Counted from the first letter of the stretch, positions 49,389 through 57,944 are shown. The stretch is 64,000 bases of DNA from Arthrobacter sp. Leaf337 (GCF_001423745.1 NZ_LMPC01000023.1:217367-281366), one strand, 5' to 3'. Numbers and translations: made by a program. The notes: generated from the sequence alone by a model not told the origin.

Positions 49389-49461
49389 GTGGGCTTAGCT
49401 CAGTTGGCAGAGCGCCTGGTTGTGGTCCAGGAGGTCGCGGGTTCAACCCCCGTAGCTCACC
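49389..49461 (+). tRNA. tRNA-His (anticodon GTG)
   Basis: The acceptor GTGGGCT pairs with AGCTCAC. The anticodon loop TTGTGGT gives GTG. The base at 49388 is G and the discriminator is C, the G-1:C73 identity pair of tRNA-His. CCA is not encoded. Confidence 0.95.
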
Positions 49462-49491
49462 CTCATGAAGGGCAGGATTTTCGCCCTTACC

Positions 49492-49525
49492 TAAAGGCCG
49501 CACCGGTTATCCGGTGCGGCCTTTA
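49492..49525 (+). terminator. Terminator after tRNA-His
   Basis: A perfect 15-bp stem (TAAAGGCCGCACCGG and its complement) with loop TTAT, ending in CTTTA and followed by CTTGTTT. A smaller AAGGGC...GCCCTT hairpin precedes it at 49468-49488. Confidence 0.85.
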
Positions 49526-49561
49526 CTTGTTTCCGCACTGCATCAAAAGGAACCACCTGAC

Positions 49562-50134
49562 ATGACCGTTCTGCCGATCACCATTTGGGGCGAGCCGGTT
49601 CTCCACCGCCGGGCCGCCGAAGTGGAAGTCTTCGACGACGAACTCCGCACCCTTATCGCCGACATGTTCGAAACGAACGACGCCGCCAACGGCGTGGGGC
49701 TCGCCGCCCCCCAGGTGGGCGTTGGCAAGCGCCTCTTTGTGTACAAGTTCGCCAACGACGACGGCGTGCCCCCTGCGGGCGTCGTGGTGAACCCGGTCCT
49801 GACGCTGTCCAAGGTTTCCGGCGCACTTCCGGACCCTGATGAGGAAGTGGAGGGCTGCCTGTCCTTCCCCGGCGGCCAGTACCCGCTCAAGCGCGCGGAG
49901 TGGGCGCGGGTGCAGGGGTTCGACGGTGACGGAAATCCGGTGGACTTCGAGGCCACTGACTGGTTCGCCCGGATCATCCAGCACGAATACGACCACTTGG
50001 ACGGCAAGCTCTACGTGAACCGGCTGATGGACCGATACGCCCGCAAGGCCATGAAGCAGGCCAAGCGGAGCGGCTGGGGTATTCCCGGCCTGACGTGGAT
50101 GCCCGGCGTCGACCCCGACCCGTTCGGGCACTGA
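49562..50134 (+). CDS. def: Peptide deformylase
   Basis: The enzyme removes the formyl group from N-terminal fMet. It has 190 residues from MTVLPITIWGEPVLHRRA. All three motifs are intact: GVGLAAPQVG (motif 1), EGCLSFPG (motif 2, metal-binding Cys) and QHEYDHLDG (motif 3, HExxH). GGA lies before the ATG at 49562; the longer frame from 49514 would start inside the tRNA terminator. The FGH tail is short. map, which acts next on the same nascent chains, lies about 4 kb away. Confidence 0.95.
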   Translation: MTVLPITIWGEPVLHRRAAEVEVFDDELRTLIADMFETNDAANGVGLAAPQVGVGKRLFVYKFANDDGVPPAGVVVNPVLTLSKVSGALPDPDEEVEGCLSFPGGQYPLKRAEWARVQGFDGDGNPVDFEATDWFARIIQHEYDHLDGKLYVNRLMDRYARKAMKQAKRSGWGIPGLTWMPGVDPDPFGH

Positions 50135-50167
50135 CTTTAATCGGGCACTGACCCACACTGCCCGCCG

Positions 50168-50965
50168 CTACCGCGGAATAAGGGTCTGCTGCTGCGGGCA
50201 CGACGCCAGGACACGTTTCATGGCATCCTTTTCGGTCTGGGTCACCCACAGCGCATAGGCCGCTTTCACTGAGATCTGGCGGGCTACGTAATGGCACCTG
50301 AAGGCCTTGTTTTTCGGCAGCCAGCTTGCTGCGTCCGAGGCGCTCTTTTCCTGGTTGGCGGGACCGTCTGCGGCCACGAGGTTGAGAGGATCGTTGGCGA
50401 GGTTTTGGCGCTGTAGCGGCGTCAATTGCTGGGCCCCCTTCTGCCACGCGTCGCCCAGAGCCACGACGTGGTCAATCTGGACTGCTTTGCTGCTCTCCGC
50501 TCCCCTGGTGAAGGTCACCACCGCTCCGGTGTATGGCTCATGGAGTTCCCCACGTGCCACACGGCACCGGGAGCCCTCGGTGAACTGCGCGCCGCCCAGG
50601 TCCCGCCGGAGGATGTCATTGCGGGTGTCGCAGCCGTTGCGGTCCACATCCAGCCAGGCCTGGCCGAACGCGGTGCGCTCGTAGTTGTCGTTGGCCGCCC
50701 GCCCTTTCACCTCGAGCGATTCCAGCACATCAGCCGCACGTCCTTCCGGTACGGGGCGGACGGGCGGAACTGCTTTCATCCACGCCGGGTCCAGCACGGG
50801 AGCAGTGCTGGGACCGGTGACTGGCGGCTCCGCCACGGCAAACTGGCCTGCGGTGAAAAACCAGCACACCGCGGAGACCAGCCCTACGGCCAGCACGATC
50901 AGCACGGCCCAGGCCTGGCGGGAGCGGCGCTGCGCACGGCGATAGGCCGCCCAGCTGATGGTCAT
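50168..50965 (-). CDS. Membrane-anchored or secreted HNH endonuclease family protein (DUF1524-like)
   Basis: 265 residues. A positively charged N terminus (YRRAQRRSRQ) precedes one transmembrane or signal-anchor helix (WAVLIVLAVGLVSAVCWFFTA, residues 18-38), so the domain lies outside the cell. The nuclease part contains the beta-beta-alpha-metal core QIDHVVALGDAWQKGAQQL, LANDPLNLVAADGPANQEKSASDAASWLP and a final CHYVARQISVKAAYALWVT. This layout (D-H-V...N-L...N...K) is that of the exported actinobacterial HNH/DUF1524 proteins, thought to degrade extracellular DNA. No immunity gene is seen next to it. Confidence 0.85.
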   Translation of the reverse strand: MTISWAAYRRAQRRSRQAWAVLIVLAVGLVSAVCWFFTAGQFAVAEPPVTGPSTAPVLDPAWMKAVPPVRPVPEGRAADVLESLEVKGRAANDNYERTAFGQAWLDVDRNGCDTRNDILRRDLGGAQFTEGSRCRVARGELHEPYTGAVVTFTRGAESSKAVQIDHVVALGDAWQKGAQQLTPLQRQNLANDPLNLVAADGPANQEKSASDAASWLPKNKAFRCHYVARQISVKAAYALWVTQTEKDAMKRVLASCPQQQTLIPR

Positions 50966-51057
50966 GGTCGCAGAGCCCGATGATGATTCCTACGCACCGG
51001 ACGAGCTTAGGCGCGGCCACTGACAACGCGGCCGATATCCACAGTGTGGAGGGGCAG

Positions 51058-51267
51058 TTACTGCTCCTTCATCACACGCTTCAGGTCTACGGTGGCAAGG
51101 TCAAGCAGCTCCTCAAGCTGTTTGATCCTGCTATCGGGAATCTCTCCCGCGGCATGCGCCACGCGCGCCTGTTCAAGGAGGCGGGTAGCTTCCTTGTGGT
51201 TCTGCCGTGCTACGTCGAGGGCGTGTTCGAGGGTGGTTTCATGTTCGAGAGTCGATTCGTGTTCCAT
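51058..51267 (-). CDS. Small helical hypothetical protein with N-terminal hexapeptide repeat
   Basis: 69 residues. The N terminus repeats a six-residue unit (EHESTL, EHETTL, EHALDV) and the rest is amphipathic helix (ARQNHKEATRLLEQARVAHAAG, then SRIKQLEELLDLATVDLKRVMKEQ), so it is probably a short coiled coil. No family is recognised. There is no clear SD and no perfect leaderless -10 box, so the coding call rests on composition and position upstream of a hairpin behind gapB. Confidence 0.55.
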   Translation of the reverse strand: MEHESTLEHETTLEHALDVARQNHKEATRLLEQARVAHAAGEIPDSRIKQLEELLDLATVDLKRVMKEQ

Positions 51268-51284
51268 GACACCATTTTGGGTCC

Positions 51285-51320
51285 GTTTCCCGGCCGATGC
51301 CAGAGCATCGGCCGGGAAAC
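51285..51320. terminator. Hairpin after gapB
   Basis: A perfect 16-bp stem (GTTTCCCGGCCGATGC and its complement) with loop CAGA lies between the gapB stop and the small gene's start. There is no T run on either strand. Confidence 0.75.
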
Positions 51321-51345
51321 CTCAGACCCGGACCCGTCCGGGCCC

Positions 51346-52824
51346 CTAGACCGAGATTGCCGCCAGCGCCGCGGCCGGTTCCTTGACCGGGAACGACGGC
51401 GGGTTGACGCCGGCCATTTCCTCCATCACGCGGACCACCTGGCAGCTGTAGCCGAACTCGTTGTCGTACCAGACATAGAGGACCAGGTTCTTGTCGTTGG
51501 AGATCGTGGCCAGGCCGTCAACAATGCCTGCACGGCGCGAACCGACGAAGTCCGTGGAAACGACCTCGGGGGAATCAATGTAGTCGATCTGCTTGCGCAG
51601 CTCGGAGTGCAGGGACATCTGACGCAGGTAGTCGTTGACCTCGTCCTTGGTGGTGCCCTGCTCCAGGCTCAGGTTCAGGATGGCCAGCGACACGTCCGGG
51701 GTGGGGACGCGGATGGAGCTGCCGGTGAGCTTGCCGAGGAGTTCGGGCAGCGCCTTGGCAACTGCTTTGGCGGCACCTGTTTCGGTGATCACCATGTTCA
51801 GCGCGGCGGAGCGGCCGCGGCGGTCGCCCTTGTGGAAGTTGTCGATCAGGTTCTGGTCGTTGGTGAAGGAGTGGACCGTCTCGACGTGGCCGTGGACCAC
51901 GCCGAACTTGTCGTTGATGGCCTTCAGGACCGGGGTGATGGCGTTGGTGGTGCAGGACGCCGCGGTGACGATCTTGTCCGAGTCCAGGATGGTGCCGTGG
52001 TTGATGCCGTGGACGATGTTCTTCAGCTCGCCCTTGCCCGGTGCCGTGAGCAGGACACGGGAGACACCCTTGCTCAGGAGGTGCTGGGACAGGCCTTCGG
52101 CGTCGCGCCAGCGTCCCGTGTTGTCCACCACGAGGGCGTCCTTGATGCCATAGGCCGTGTAATCCACGGTGGAGGGGTTGTCCGAGTAGATGACCTGGAC
52201 CTGGACACCGTTGGCCGTGATGGTGTTGTTCTCGGTGTCCACCTTGATGGTGCCCTCGAACGATCCGTGAACGGAGTCCCGGCGCAGCAGGCTGGCGCGC
52301 TTGGCAAGGTCGTTGTCCGAGCCGCGGCGGACCACAATCGCGCGGAGACGGAGTCCGTGACCGCCACCGGCCTTTTCGATGAGGAGGCGCGCCAGCAGGC
52401 GGCCGATGCGGCCAAAGCCGTAGAGCACGACGTCGGTGCTGGTGCGGTCGTCGCCGCCACGCTTCCCCACGACGTCCGCGAGTTCGGCCCGCAGGAACTC
52501 TTCAAGGCTCGCACCGTTCGCCTCGGCCTTGAACTTCTGGTTCAGGCGGGCGATGTCGATTGCCGCAGCACCCAGATCCAGCCCGGCGAGGGCATCCAGC
52601 AGCGGGGCCGTCTCTTCCAGGAGCAGCTCGTCCTTGCTCATCCGGCGCGCAAAGCGGTGCGCCTTCAGGATGTTCATGGTGGACTTGTTGATCAGGCTGC
52701 GGCCGTGGATGGAAGTCACCACGTTGTTCTCGCGGTACAGCCGGCCGATCACCGGGATCATGGCCTCGGCAAGTGCCTCACGGCCCATCCACGTATCAAG
52801 ACAAGAATCTGACGTCTGGCTCAC
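51346..52824 (-). CDS. gapB: Glyceraldehyde-3-phosphate dehydrogenase, long GapB type
   Basis: 492 residues, about 150 more than a classical GAPDH. An N-terminal helical extension (about 1-125) precedes the Rossmann domain (DVVLYGFGRIGRLLARLLIEKA). The catalytic Cys291 is in AASCTTNAITPVLKAIND, with the His in a downstream segment. The architecture matches the 480-residue GapB of Corynebacterium glutamicum, which works in the gluconeogenic direction; that function is inferred. The start is GTG with AAGGAAGG upstream. rnpB lies upstream on the same strand, separated by a terminator. Confidence 0.93.
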   Translation of the reverse strand: MSQTSDSCLDTWMGREALAEAMIPVIGRLYRENNVVTSIHGRSLINKSTMNILKAHRFARRMSKDELLLEETAPLLDALAGLDLGAAAIDIARLNQKFKAEANGASLEEFLRAELADVVGKRGGDDRTSTDVVLYGFGRIGRLLARLLIEKAGGGHGLRLRAIVVRRGSDNDLAKRASLLRRDSVHGSFEGTIKVDTENNTITANGVQVQVIYSDNPSTVDYTAYGIKDALVVDNTGRWRDAEGLSQHLLSKGVSRVLLTAPGKGELKNIVHGINHGTILDSDKIVTAASCTTNAITPVLKAINDKFGVVHGHVETVHSFTNDQNLIDNFHKGDRRGRSAALNMVITETGAAKAVAKALPELLGKLTGSSIRVPTPDVSLAILNLSLEQGTTKDEVNDYLRQMSLHSELRKQIDYIDSPEVVSTDFVGSRRAGIVDGLATISNDKNLVLYVWYDNEFGYSCQVVRVMEEMAGVNPPSFPVKEPAAALAAISV

Positions 52825-52944
52825 AGAAATACCTTCCTTGGGTCAACCACATACGTCCTCGTATGCGGATGTCGGCCACCGGAGGTATTCCGGGGCACAG
52901 GCATCGGCGGGGATTCGGTCCACCCCGGACACCTTGGAGAATCG

Positions 52945-52982
52945 CAAAGAAAAACCGCCGGCTGCGAACGCAGACCCGGCGG
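52945..52982 (-). terminator. Intrinsic terminator between rnpB and gapB
   Basis: CCGCCGG/CCGGCGG and CTGCG/CGCAG form a long stem with a 2-nt bulge and a TT loop, followed on the minus strand by TTTTTCTTTG. It most likely ends rnpB transcripts; it could also act as an attenuator before gapB. Confidence 0.85.
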
Positions 52983-53095
52983 AAGAACTTCTACGTTCGC
53001 TATCCATTCTAGGGTGGCGGCGCCGCCAGTACTGCCCCGCAAAGCGTGAAGTCACTCACATGCCGGCGACGGGAGACGTGCCCGAAAGCGGTGAT

Positions 53096-53489
53096 GGATG
53101 GGTTGACCGATACGCCGGGTTCTGTGTTCCCGCTCCGTTACCGGTGCGGAAGTAGCGGCCATCCATCTACGAACGCCGTTGCCGACGCCCTCCAGCGGCC
53201 TACCCGGACACTCGGGCGAGCAGCCCTCGAACGTGCCCTGTCTGGCCTTGCTCCGGGTGGGGTTTACCTAGCCTTCCCGGTCACCCGGGAAGCTGGTGGT
53301 CTCTTACACCACCGTTTCACCCTTACCTGCTTCGTGCCGCTTTCAAACCGGCGCGACGCAGGCGGTCTATTCTCTGTGGCACTGGCCTGCGGGTTGCCCC
53401 GAGTGGGCGTTACCCACCACCCTGCTCTGCGGAGCCCGGACGTTCCTCGAGCCACTTGCGTGACGCGCGGCCGCCTGGTCAACCCATCC
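53096..53489 (-). ncRNA. rnpB: RNase P RNA, bacterial class A
   Basis: On the minus strand the 5' part has GAGGAACGTCCGGGCTCC (P4 and CR-I). The 3' part ends with ACAGAACCCGGCGTATCGG, the complementary P4 strand and CR-V. Conserved internal segments such as AAGGGTGAAACGGTG and GGTAAACCCCA are visible. The 5' GGATGGGTTGACC pairs with 3' GGTCAACCCATCC as P1, which sets the ends. It is about 394 nt long. The RNA is the catalytic subunit that matures tRNA 5' ends. Confidence 0.95.
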
Positions 53490-53619
53490 GCATTTCATTC
53501 TACGTGCTGCACCGGCGCCCGGCGTGCGGGACGTCCTGCGGGCGCCCGGCGGGACGTTTCGGGCGCCAAAGTGGGACAATTGGACAAGGTCAACTCATGC
53601 AAGAAAAGAGGGGATCCTG

Positions 53620-54432
53620 ATGGACCCCACCGGTACGTACATCGCCATCGCCGTCGCAGTGCTGCTGTTCATCTTCCTGAAGATGTCCATCCGGATCGTG
53701 CGGCAGTACGAGCAGGGGGTGCTCTTCCGGCTGGGCAGAGTTATTGGCATTAGACTCCCGGGCCTGCGGTTCATCATCCCGGTCGTCGACCGCCTCCCGT
53801 TGGTCAGCCTGCGGATCGTGACCATGCCGATCCAGTCGCAGGGAATCATCACCCAGGACAACGTGAGCGTCGACATTTCCGCCGTGGCTTACTACCGCGT
53901 GGTCGATGCCGTGAAATCGGTCGTGGCCATCGAGAACGTGGCGGCCGCCATCGACCAGATCGCGCAGACCACGTTGCGGAAGGTAGTCGGCAGGCACAGC
54001 CTGGACCAGACGTTGTCAGAAACCGAGCGCATCAATAGCGATATCCGGGAAATCCTCGATGCCCTGACGTTGGCGTGGGGTGTCGAGGTGACCCTGGTGG
54101 AACTGAAGGACATCCAACTGCCCGAGAGCATGAAGCGCGCAATGGCCCGCCAGGCCGAGGCCGAGCGGGAAAAGCGGGCGAAGATCATCGCCGCGGAAGG
54201 CGAAGCCATCGCAGCCGCTGCCCTCGGCGACGCGTCGGACACCATGATGGCCCACCCGCTGGCCCTGCAGCTGCGGAACCTGCAGTCCCTGGTCGAAATC
54301 GCGGTGGACAAGAACTCCACGGTTGTCTTCCCCGCGCCGCTGATGAGTACGATCGGCGAACTGTCTGCCTTCCTCGCCCGCGAAAACCAGGCCGCGACGG
54401 CCGCCGCCAAACCGCCGATCAAGGCGGCCTGA
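53620..54432 (+). CDS. SPFH/Band 7 family protein (slipin type)
   Basis: 270 residues. A short N-terminal transmembrane helix (YIAIAVAVLLFIFLKM) is followed by the stomatin-like core: IRIVRQYEQGVLFRLGRVIGIRLPGLRFIIPVVDRL, SQGIITQDNVSVDISAVAYYRVVD, LRKVVGRHSLDQTL. A helical coiled-coil part contains the AEREKRAKIIAAEGEAIAAAAL motif. Slipins form membrane-bound oligomeric scaffolds, often with a NfeD partner, which is not next door here. GAGGGG lies before ATG 53620; the longer frame starts inside the rnpB promoter region. Confidence 0.92.
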   Translation: MDPTGTYIAIAVAVLLFIFLKMSIRIVRQYEQGVLFRLGRVIGIRLPGLRFIIPVVDRLPLVSLRIVTMPIQSQGIITQDNVSVDISAVAYYRVVDAVKSVVAIENVAAAIDQIAQTTLRKVVGRHSLDQTLSETERINSDIREILDALTLAWGVEVTLVELKDIQLPESMKRAMARQAEAEREKRAKIIAAEGEAIAAAALGDASDTMMAHPLALQLRNLQSLVEIAVDKNSTVVFPAPLMSTIGELSAFLARENQAATAAAKPPIKAA

Positions 54433-54462
54433 GCTGCGGGCCGGTGGGGGGGCCTTCACGCC

Positions 54463-54468
54463 TATGAT
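54463..54468 (+). promoter_or_regulatory. -10 box TATGAT, 6 nt before the esterase start
   Basis: A near-consensus -10 hexamer ends 6 nt before ATG 54475 with no SD between. Confidence 0.55.
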
Positions 54469-54474
54469 CGGCTT

Positions 54475-55311
54475 ATGGAATTTGCGACGCTCGGACGCCG
54501 GCGGCTGCTGGAACTCGGAGCCGGCGGTGTGACTGCCGCGGTGCTGGCCGCATGTGCGCCGGTCGCCGACGGCCTCACGGCTTCGACCGGGGAAGTTCGC
54601 AGTGGATCCTTCACGTCGAGGTTCCGCCCGGACACGGGAACGAACTGGTCCGTGGCGATTCCGGCCGGCGGCGCCGACAGCGGTCAGCGCCCCCTCCCCG
54701 TGGCGCTCTTCCTGCACGGTACGGGCGCGGACCACCGGATGGTTTTCGACGACCTGCAGGCTGACCGGTTCCTGGCACAGCATGTGGCCCGCGGCGGGTC
54801 GCGTTTCGCGATCGCGGCCGTCGATGGCGGCGAAAGCTGGTGGCACCCGCGCGCAACGGGCACGGAGACGCAGTCCATGGTGGTGGAGGAGTTCCTGCCC
54901 TTGCTGGCAAGCCAGGGCCTGGACACCGGCAGGACCGCCGTGTTCGGCCTGTCGATGGGCGGCTTTGGCGCCCTTCTCCTCGCCTCCCGGCACCGGATTC
55001 CCGGCCTCCGGGCCGTCGCAGCGATGAGCCCGGCAGTCTGGAGCATGCACGACGCCGGGCGGGCGGACAACTTTGACAACGCCGCGGACTTCGAGGCCAA
55101 CGACATCTTCGCGCTCAGGCCGGAACTGGAAATGTTGCCCAAGAGGATCGACTGCGGCACCGGTGACAACCTGCTTTACAGCGTCAAGGACTACGTAAGC
55201 GGCCTGCCCGGGGAGCATGAGGGTGGCTTCCAGGACGGCGGCCACGACAGCGGCTACTGGCGCTCCATCCTGCCGGATGTCATCTCGTTCCTGGGTCGGA
55301 ACCTGGCCTGA
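54475..55311 (+). CDS. Exported esterase / alpha-beta hydrolase with Tat-like lipoprotein signal
   Basis: 278 residues. The N terminus combines a twin-arginine-like RRRLLELG with a lipobox LAAC (Cys near residue 24), so it may be a Tat-exported lipoprotein. The hydrolase domain resembles the esterase D/antigen 85-like group: ALFLHGTGADHRM oxyanion region, VFGLSMGGFGALLLAS nucleophile elbow (G-L-S-M-G-G), and a C-terminal DGGHDSGYWRSILPDVI with the catalytic His. It acts outside the membrane on an unknown ester. The start is supported by a -10 box 6 nt before the ATG. Confidence 0.85.
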   Translation: MEFATLGRRRLLELGAGGVTAAVLAACAPVADGLTASTGEVRSGSFTSRFRPDTGTNWSVAIPAGGADSGQRPLPVALFLHGTGADHRMVFDDLQADRFLAQHVARGGSRFAIAAVDGGESWWHPRATGTETQSMVVEEFLPLLASQGLDTGRTAVFGLSMGGFGALLLASRHRIPGLRAVAAMSPAVWSMHDAGRADNFDNAADFEANDIFALRPELEMLPKRIDCGTGDNLLYSVKDYVSGLPGEHEGGFQDGGHDSGYWRSILPDVISFLGRNLA

Positions 55312-55344
55312 CCGCCGGCCCATCACTCCGCTGCCCCGCGCCGG

Positions 55345-55350
55345 TAAGAT
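55345..55350 (+). promoter_or_regulatory. -10 box TAAGAT, 6 nt before the yaaA GTG
   Basis: A TANNNT hexamer with leaderless spacing supports GTG 55357 as the start; no SD. Confidence 0.55.
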
Positions 55351-55356
55351 CGTACG

Positions 55357-56121
55357 GTGCTGATTCTGCTGCCGCCGTCTGAAGGCAAGACCCCCGCTGT
55401 CCATGGTGAAGCCGTCGACTGGACCGCCCTGAGCTTTCCGGTGTTGAACACTTACCGGGCGAAGGTGCTGGAAGCACTGGGCGACGTCAGTGCCCACCGC
55501 GACGCCCTCGCCCTGCTGGGCGTCGGGGCCTCGCTCAGTGCCGACGTCGAACGCAACACCCGGCTGCACACGGAACCGGCGGCGCCGGCGCACCAGGTCT
55601 ATTCCGGCGTCCTGTACGACGCGCTCGGCTACCAGTCGCTGACGGCGGCGCAGCGCCGGAAGGCGGATGAATCGGTGCTGGTCATCTCCGCCCTCTGGGG
55701 AGCCATCCGCTTTGCTGACCGGGTGCCTGCCTACCGGCTGTCGATGGGAACGTCACTGCCCGACGTCGGCCGCCTGGCTTCATTCTGGAAGCCGCAGATT
55801 TCGGCGGCGCTGGCAGCCGCAACCGAAGGGGCGCTTCTGGTGGACTGCCGCTCCAGCACATATTCTGCGGCCTGGACTCCCCCGCCGGCGCAGACCGTCG
55901 CCGTCAACGTGTTCACGGAAGTGAACGGCGTGCGCAAGGTGGTCAGCCACTTCGCCAAGCACACGCGCGGCGAGCTGGCCCGCCACCTGCTGACGCGCCG
56001 GGGTGCCGCTCCCCGGACCCCCGCTCAGCTGCTCAAGGCGGCCCGCGAAAAGTGGGAAGCCGAGCTGGTCGAGGGCACTCCACGCAAAGCGCACGCCCTC
56101 AACATCATTCTCGGCGCCTAG
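55357..56121 (+). CDS. yaaA: Peroxide stress protein YaaA (DUF328/UPF0246)
   Basis: 254 residues of the YaaA family, whose E. coli member lowers free iron during peroxide stress and binds DNA. The opening LILLPPSEGKTP, the central YSGVLYDALGYQSL, SALWGAIRFADRVPAYRLSMG, LVDCRSSTYSAAW and the C-terminal SHFAKHTRGELARHLL (His- and Lys-containing) are diagnostic. The start is GTG, with a TAAGAT hexamer 6 nt before it. The stop overlaps the convergent zinc-ribbon gene by 4 nt. Proximity to msrA suggests an oxidative-stress neighbourhood. Confidence 0.92.
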   Translation: MLILLPPSEGKTPAVHGEAVDWTALSFPVLNTYRAKVLEALGDVSAHRDALALLGVGASLSADVERNTRLHTEPAAPAHQVYSGVLYDALGYQSLTAAQRRKADESVLVISALWGAIRFADRVPAYRLSMGTSLPDVGRLASFWKPQISAALAAATEGALLVDCRSSTYSAAWTPPPAQTVAVNVFTEVNGVRKVVSHFAKHTRGELARHLLTRRGAAPRTPAQLLKAAREKWEAELVEGTPRKAHALNIILGA

Positions 56122-56855
56122 GCCCATTCCGAGGAGCGGACCAGGATGCAGCCGGAGTCCGGGCAAAACACGATGTCATCCTCGGCCGCTGCCTTGATCT
56201 CGGCAAGGTCGCCGGGGCTCAGCTGCATCCCCGAACCTTCGGACTTGCCGTGGAAAAGCCGCGCCGCCCCGACTCCGCGCCTGGCCAGCGTCTTGTCATA
56301 AACGGCCAGCAGCCCGGCATCAAGGCCGGCGGCAAACTCCGCACGCGCGGCGCCCACTTCGGCGGCCTCGGCGGCAATCTCCGCCAGGGCGGCGTCAAGC
56401 TCCGCACGGATCCCGCCGAAGGATCCCTGGACGTCGTCCACGATCTTCTGCTGCGCCGCCTGGCGTTCACGAAGCCCCTCCAGCCGTTCCATGACCTCGA
56501 GCTCCACATCTTCAAGGGCCGAGCGCCGCTTGTTGAGCGAGGCAATGTCGCTTTGCAGGGCAACCAGGTCCTTGGACAGGCCGGTGCCGCTGTTCAGGCG
56601 CGCTTCATCGCGTTCGATCCTGGACGCCACCTGCTCCACATCGGCTTCCGAGCGCTTGAGCTCGGCTTCGGCGTCGTGGACCGCCATTTTCGCGGCACCG
56701 AGTTCACCATTGGCCACGGACAGCGCAGCCTGCAGGTCACTGATCCGGGGATCGTTCTCGAGGGTGTGGCGGCGGTTGGACAGCGATTTGAGCCTGGCGT
56801 CGAGTCCCTGCAGTTCGAGCAATTTCAACTGTTCTGCCGGTGCTGCCTTGGCCAC
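56118..56855 (-). CDS. Coiled-coil protein with degenerate C4 zinc ribbon (CT398-like)
   Basis: 245 residues from GTG 56855 (AKAAPAEQLKLLELQGLD), with GGAGG directly upstream. Residues 1-180 form a long coiled coil. The C-terminal domain corresponds to the zinc ribbon of this family, normally CxxC...CPxCG. Here the first pair is lost (FHGKSEGSGM) and the second reads CPDSGC, so zinc binding by four cysteines is unlikely. The gene follows Nif3 by 60 nt, the usual actinobacterial pairing. Its function is unknown; homologues are thought to bind nucleic acid or act as adaptors. Confidence 0.85.
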   Translation of the reverse strand: MAKAAPAEQLKLLELQGLDARLKSLSNRRHTLENDPRISDLQAALSVANGELGAAKMAVHDAEAELKRSEADVEQVASRIERDEARLNSGTGLSKDLVALQSDIASLNKRRSALEDVELEVMERLEGLRERQAAQQKIVDDVQGSFGGIRAELDAALAEIAAEAAEVGAARAEFAAGLDAGLLAVYDKTLARRGVGAARLFHGKSEGSGMQLSPGDLAEIKAAAEDDIVFCPDSGCILVRSSEWA

Positions 56856-56915
56856 TATTACCTCCGCTTGTTCCCACCGGCCGCAGCCGGGCACCGGACC
56901 GGCGCAGTTTAGACT

Positions 56916-57845
56916 CTAGTCCCCGCCCGGAGTCAGAATGAAGTCCCACGGATCACTGTTGGTGGTGCTGACCCGGATGTCGACGTCGTGGCCCTGGTCG
57001 TTGAGGACGTTTCCCAATGCCTCGGCCGCCGCCGGCAGCCACAGCCACTCGCTGGCGAAGTGGGAAACGTCGATGAGGTACGGCCTGTCATTCACGGCAT
57101 TCTCACGCGCCTCGGACGCCGGGTGGTGGCGGAGGTCCGCGGTCACGAAAAGGTCAGCGTTGCTCGCCCGGACCTCGTTGAACAGGGAGTCCCCCGCGCC
57201 GCCGCACACTGCGACGCGGCGCACCAGGCCGTCCTTGTCCCCGGAGACCCTGACGCCACCGGCGACGGAGGGCAGGATGCCGTATACGCGAGCTGCAAAG
57301 TCCCCGAGCGTCATGACGTCTTCAAGGTCGCCAACGCGGCCAATGCCTTCTTCCGGCAGGCCGTTCGTGGCCGGAGTCAACGGCACAACATCTTGGAGGC
57401 CCAGGGCATCCGCCAGGACATCGGACACGCCCCCAACCGCGGAGTCACCGTTGGTATGGACAGTGAGGAGCGCTGTACCGGATTCGATCAGGCGGTGGAC
57501 GGCTTTGCCCTTGGCCGTCGTGGCCGCGACGGAAGTGACTCCCTTGAGCAACAACGGGTGGTGCGTGATCAGCAGGTCAGCGCCCCATTCGATGGCTTCC
57601 TCAATGACGTCAAGGGTGGGATCGACGGCGAACATGATTCTGCTGACCGCTGCTGAGGGATGGCCTGCGACGAGGCCCACCTCGTCCCACTCCTCGGCGA
57701 GGGACTCGGGCCAGAGTTCTTCGACGGCCAGCAGGATCTCGCCCAGTGCGGGGGCATCCGAGGGCTCGGCAGCGTCAGACTCAGCACCGGCCGGATCAGC
57801 AGCGGTGCGGGCGTCTTCTGCAACGTCGGTGTTCACAGGTTCCAT
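56916..57845 (-). CDS. Nif3-like dinuclear metal centre protein
   Basis: 309 residues of the NIF3/YbgI (DUF34) family, which forms hexameric toroids with two metal ions per subunit. Metal-binding motifs include LLITHHPLLLKGV (His-His), VHTNGDSAVGGVSDVLADALGL and the C-terminal IDVSHFASEWLWLP with His and Glu. An Asp/Glu/Ala-rich N-terminal extension of about 30 residues precedes the fold. The molecular function is debated. It is co-directional with the degenerate zinc-ribbon gene. A TAGGGT hexamer and AGGG lie before the ATG. Confidence 0.92.
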   Translation of the reverse strand: MEPVNTDVAEDARTAADPAGAESDAAEPSDAPALGEILLAVEELWPESLAEEWDEVGLVAGHPSAAVSRIMFAVDPTLDVIEEAIEWGADLLITHHPLLLKGVTSVAATTAKGKAVHRLIESGTALLTVHTNGDSAVGGVSDVLADALGLQDVVPLTPATNGLPEEGIGRVGDLEDVMTLGDFAARVYGILPSVAGGVRVSGDKDGLVRRVAVCGGAGDSLFNEVRASNADLFVTADLRHHPASEARENAVNDRPYLIDVSHFASEWLWLPAAAEALGNVLNDQGHDVDIRVSTTNSDPWDFILTPGGD

Positions 57846-57944
57846 ACCCTCATTTTTACCCTATTCGCCGTCTTCGCCCGCACGCGCAACAGTCTCGTAA
57901 GGTGGTTGGGGAATCATCAGGGCGCTTCAACCATTGAAGAGGAC

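Noticed and set aside
50980..52812. 610-codon plus-strand ORF opposite gapB
   Set aside because: GapB has the catalytic Cys motif and a good SD, and the opposing frame has no family features.
53046..53579. Frames within the region of RNase P RNA
   Set aside because: The conserved P1 and P4 elements of rnpB account for the sequence; the frames have no features.
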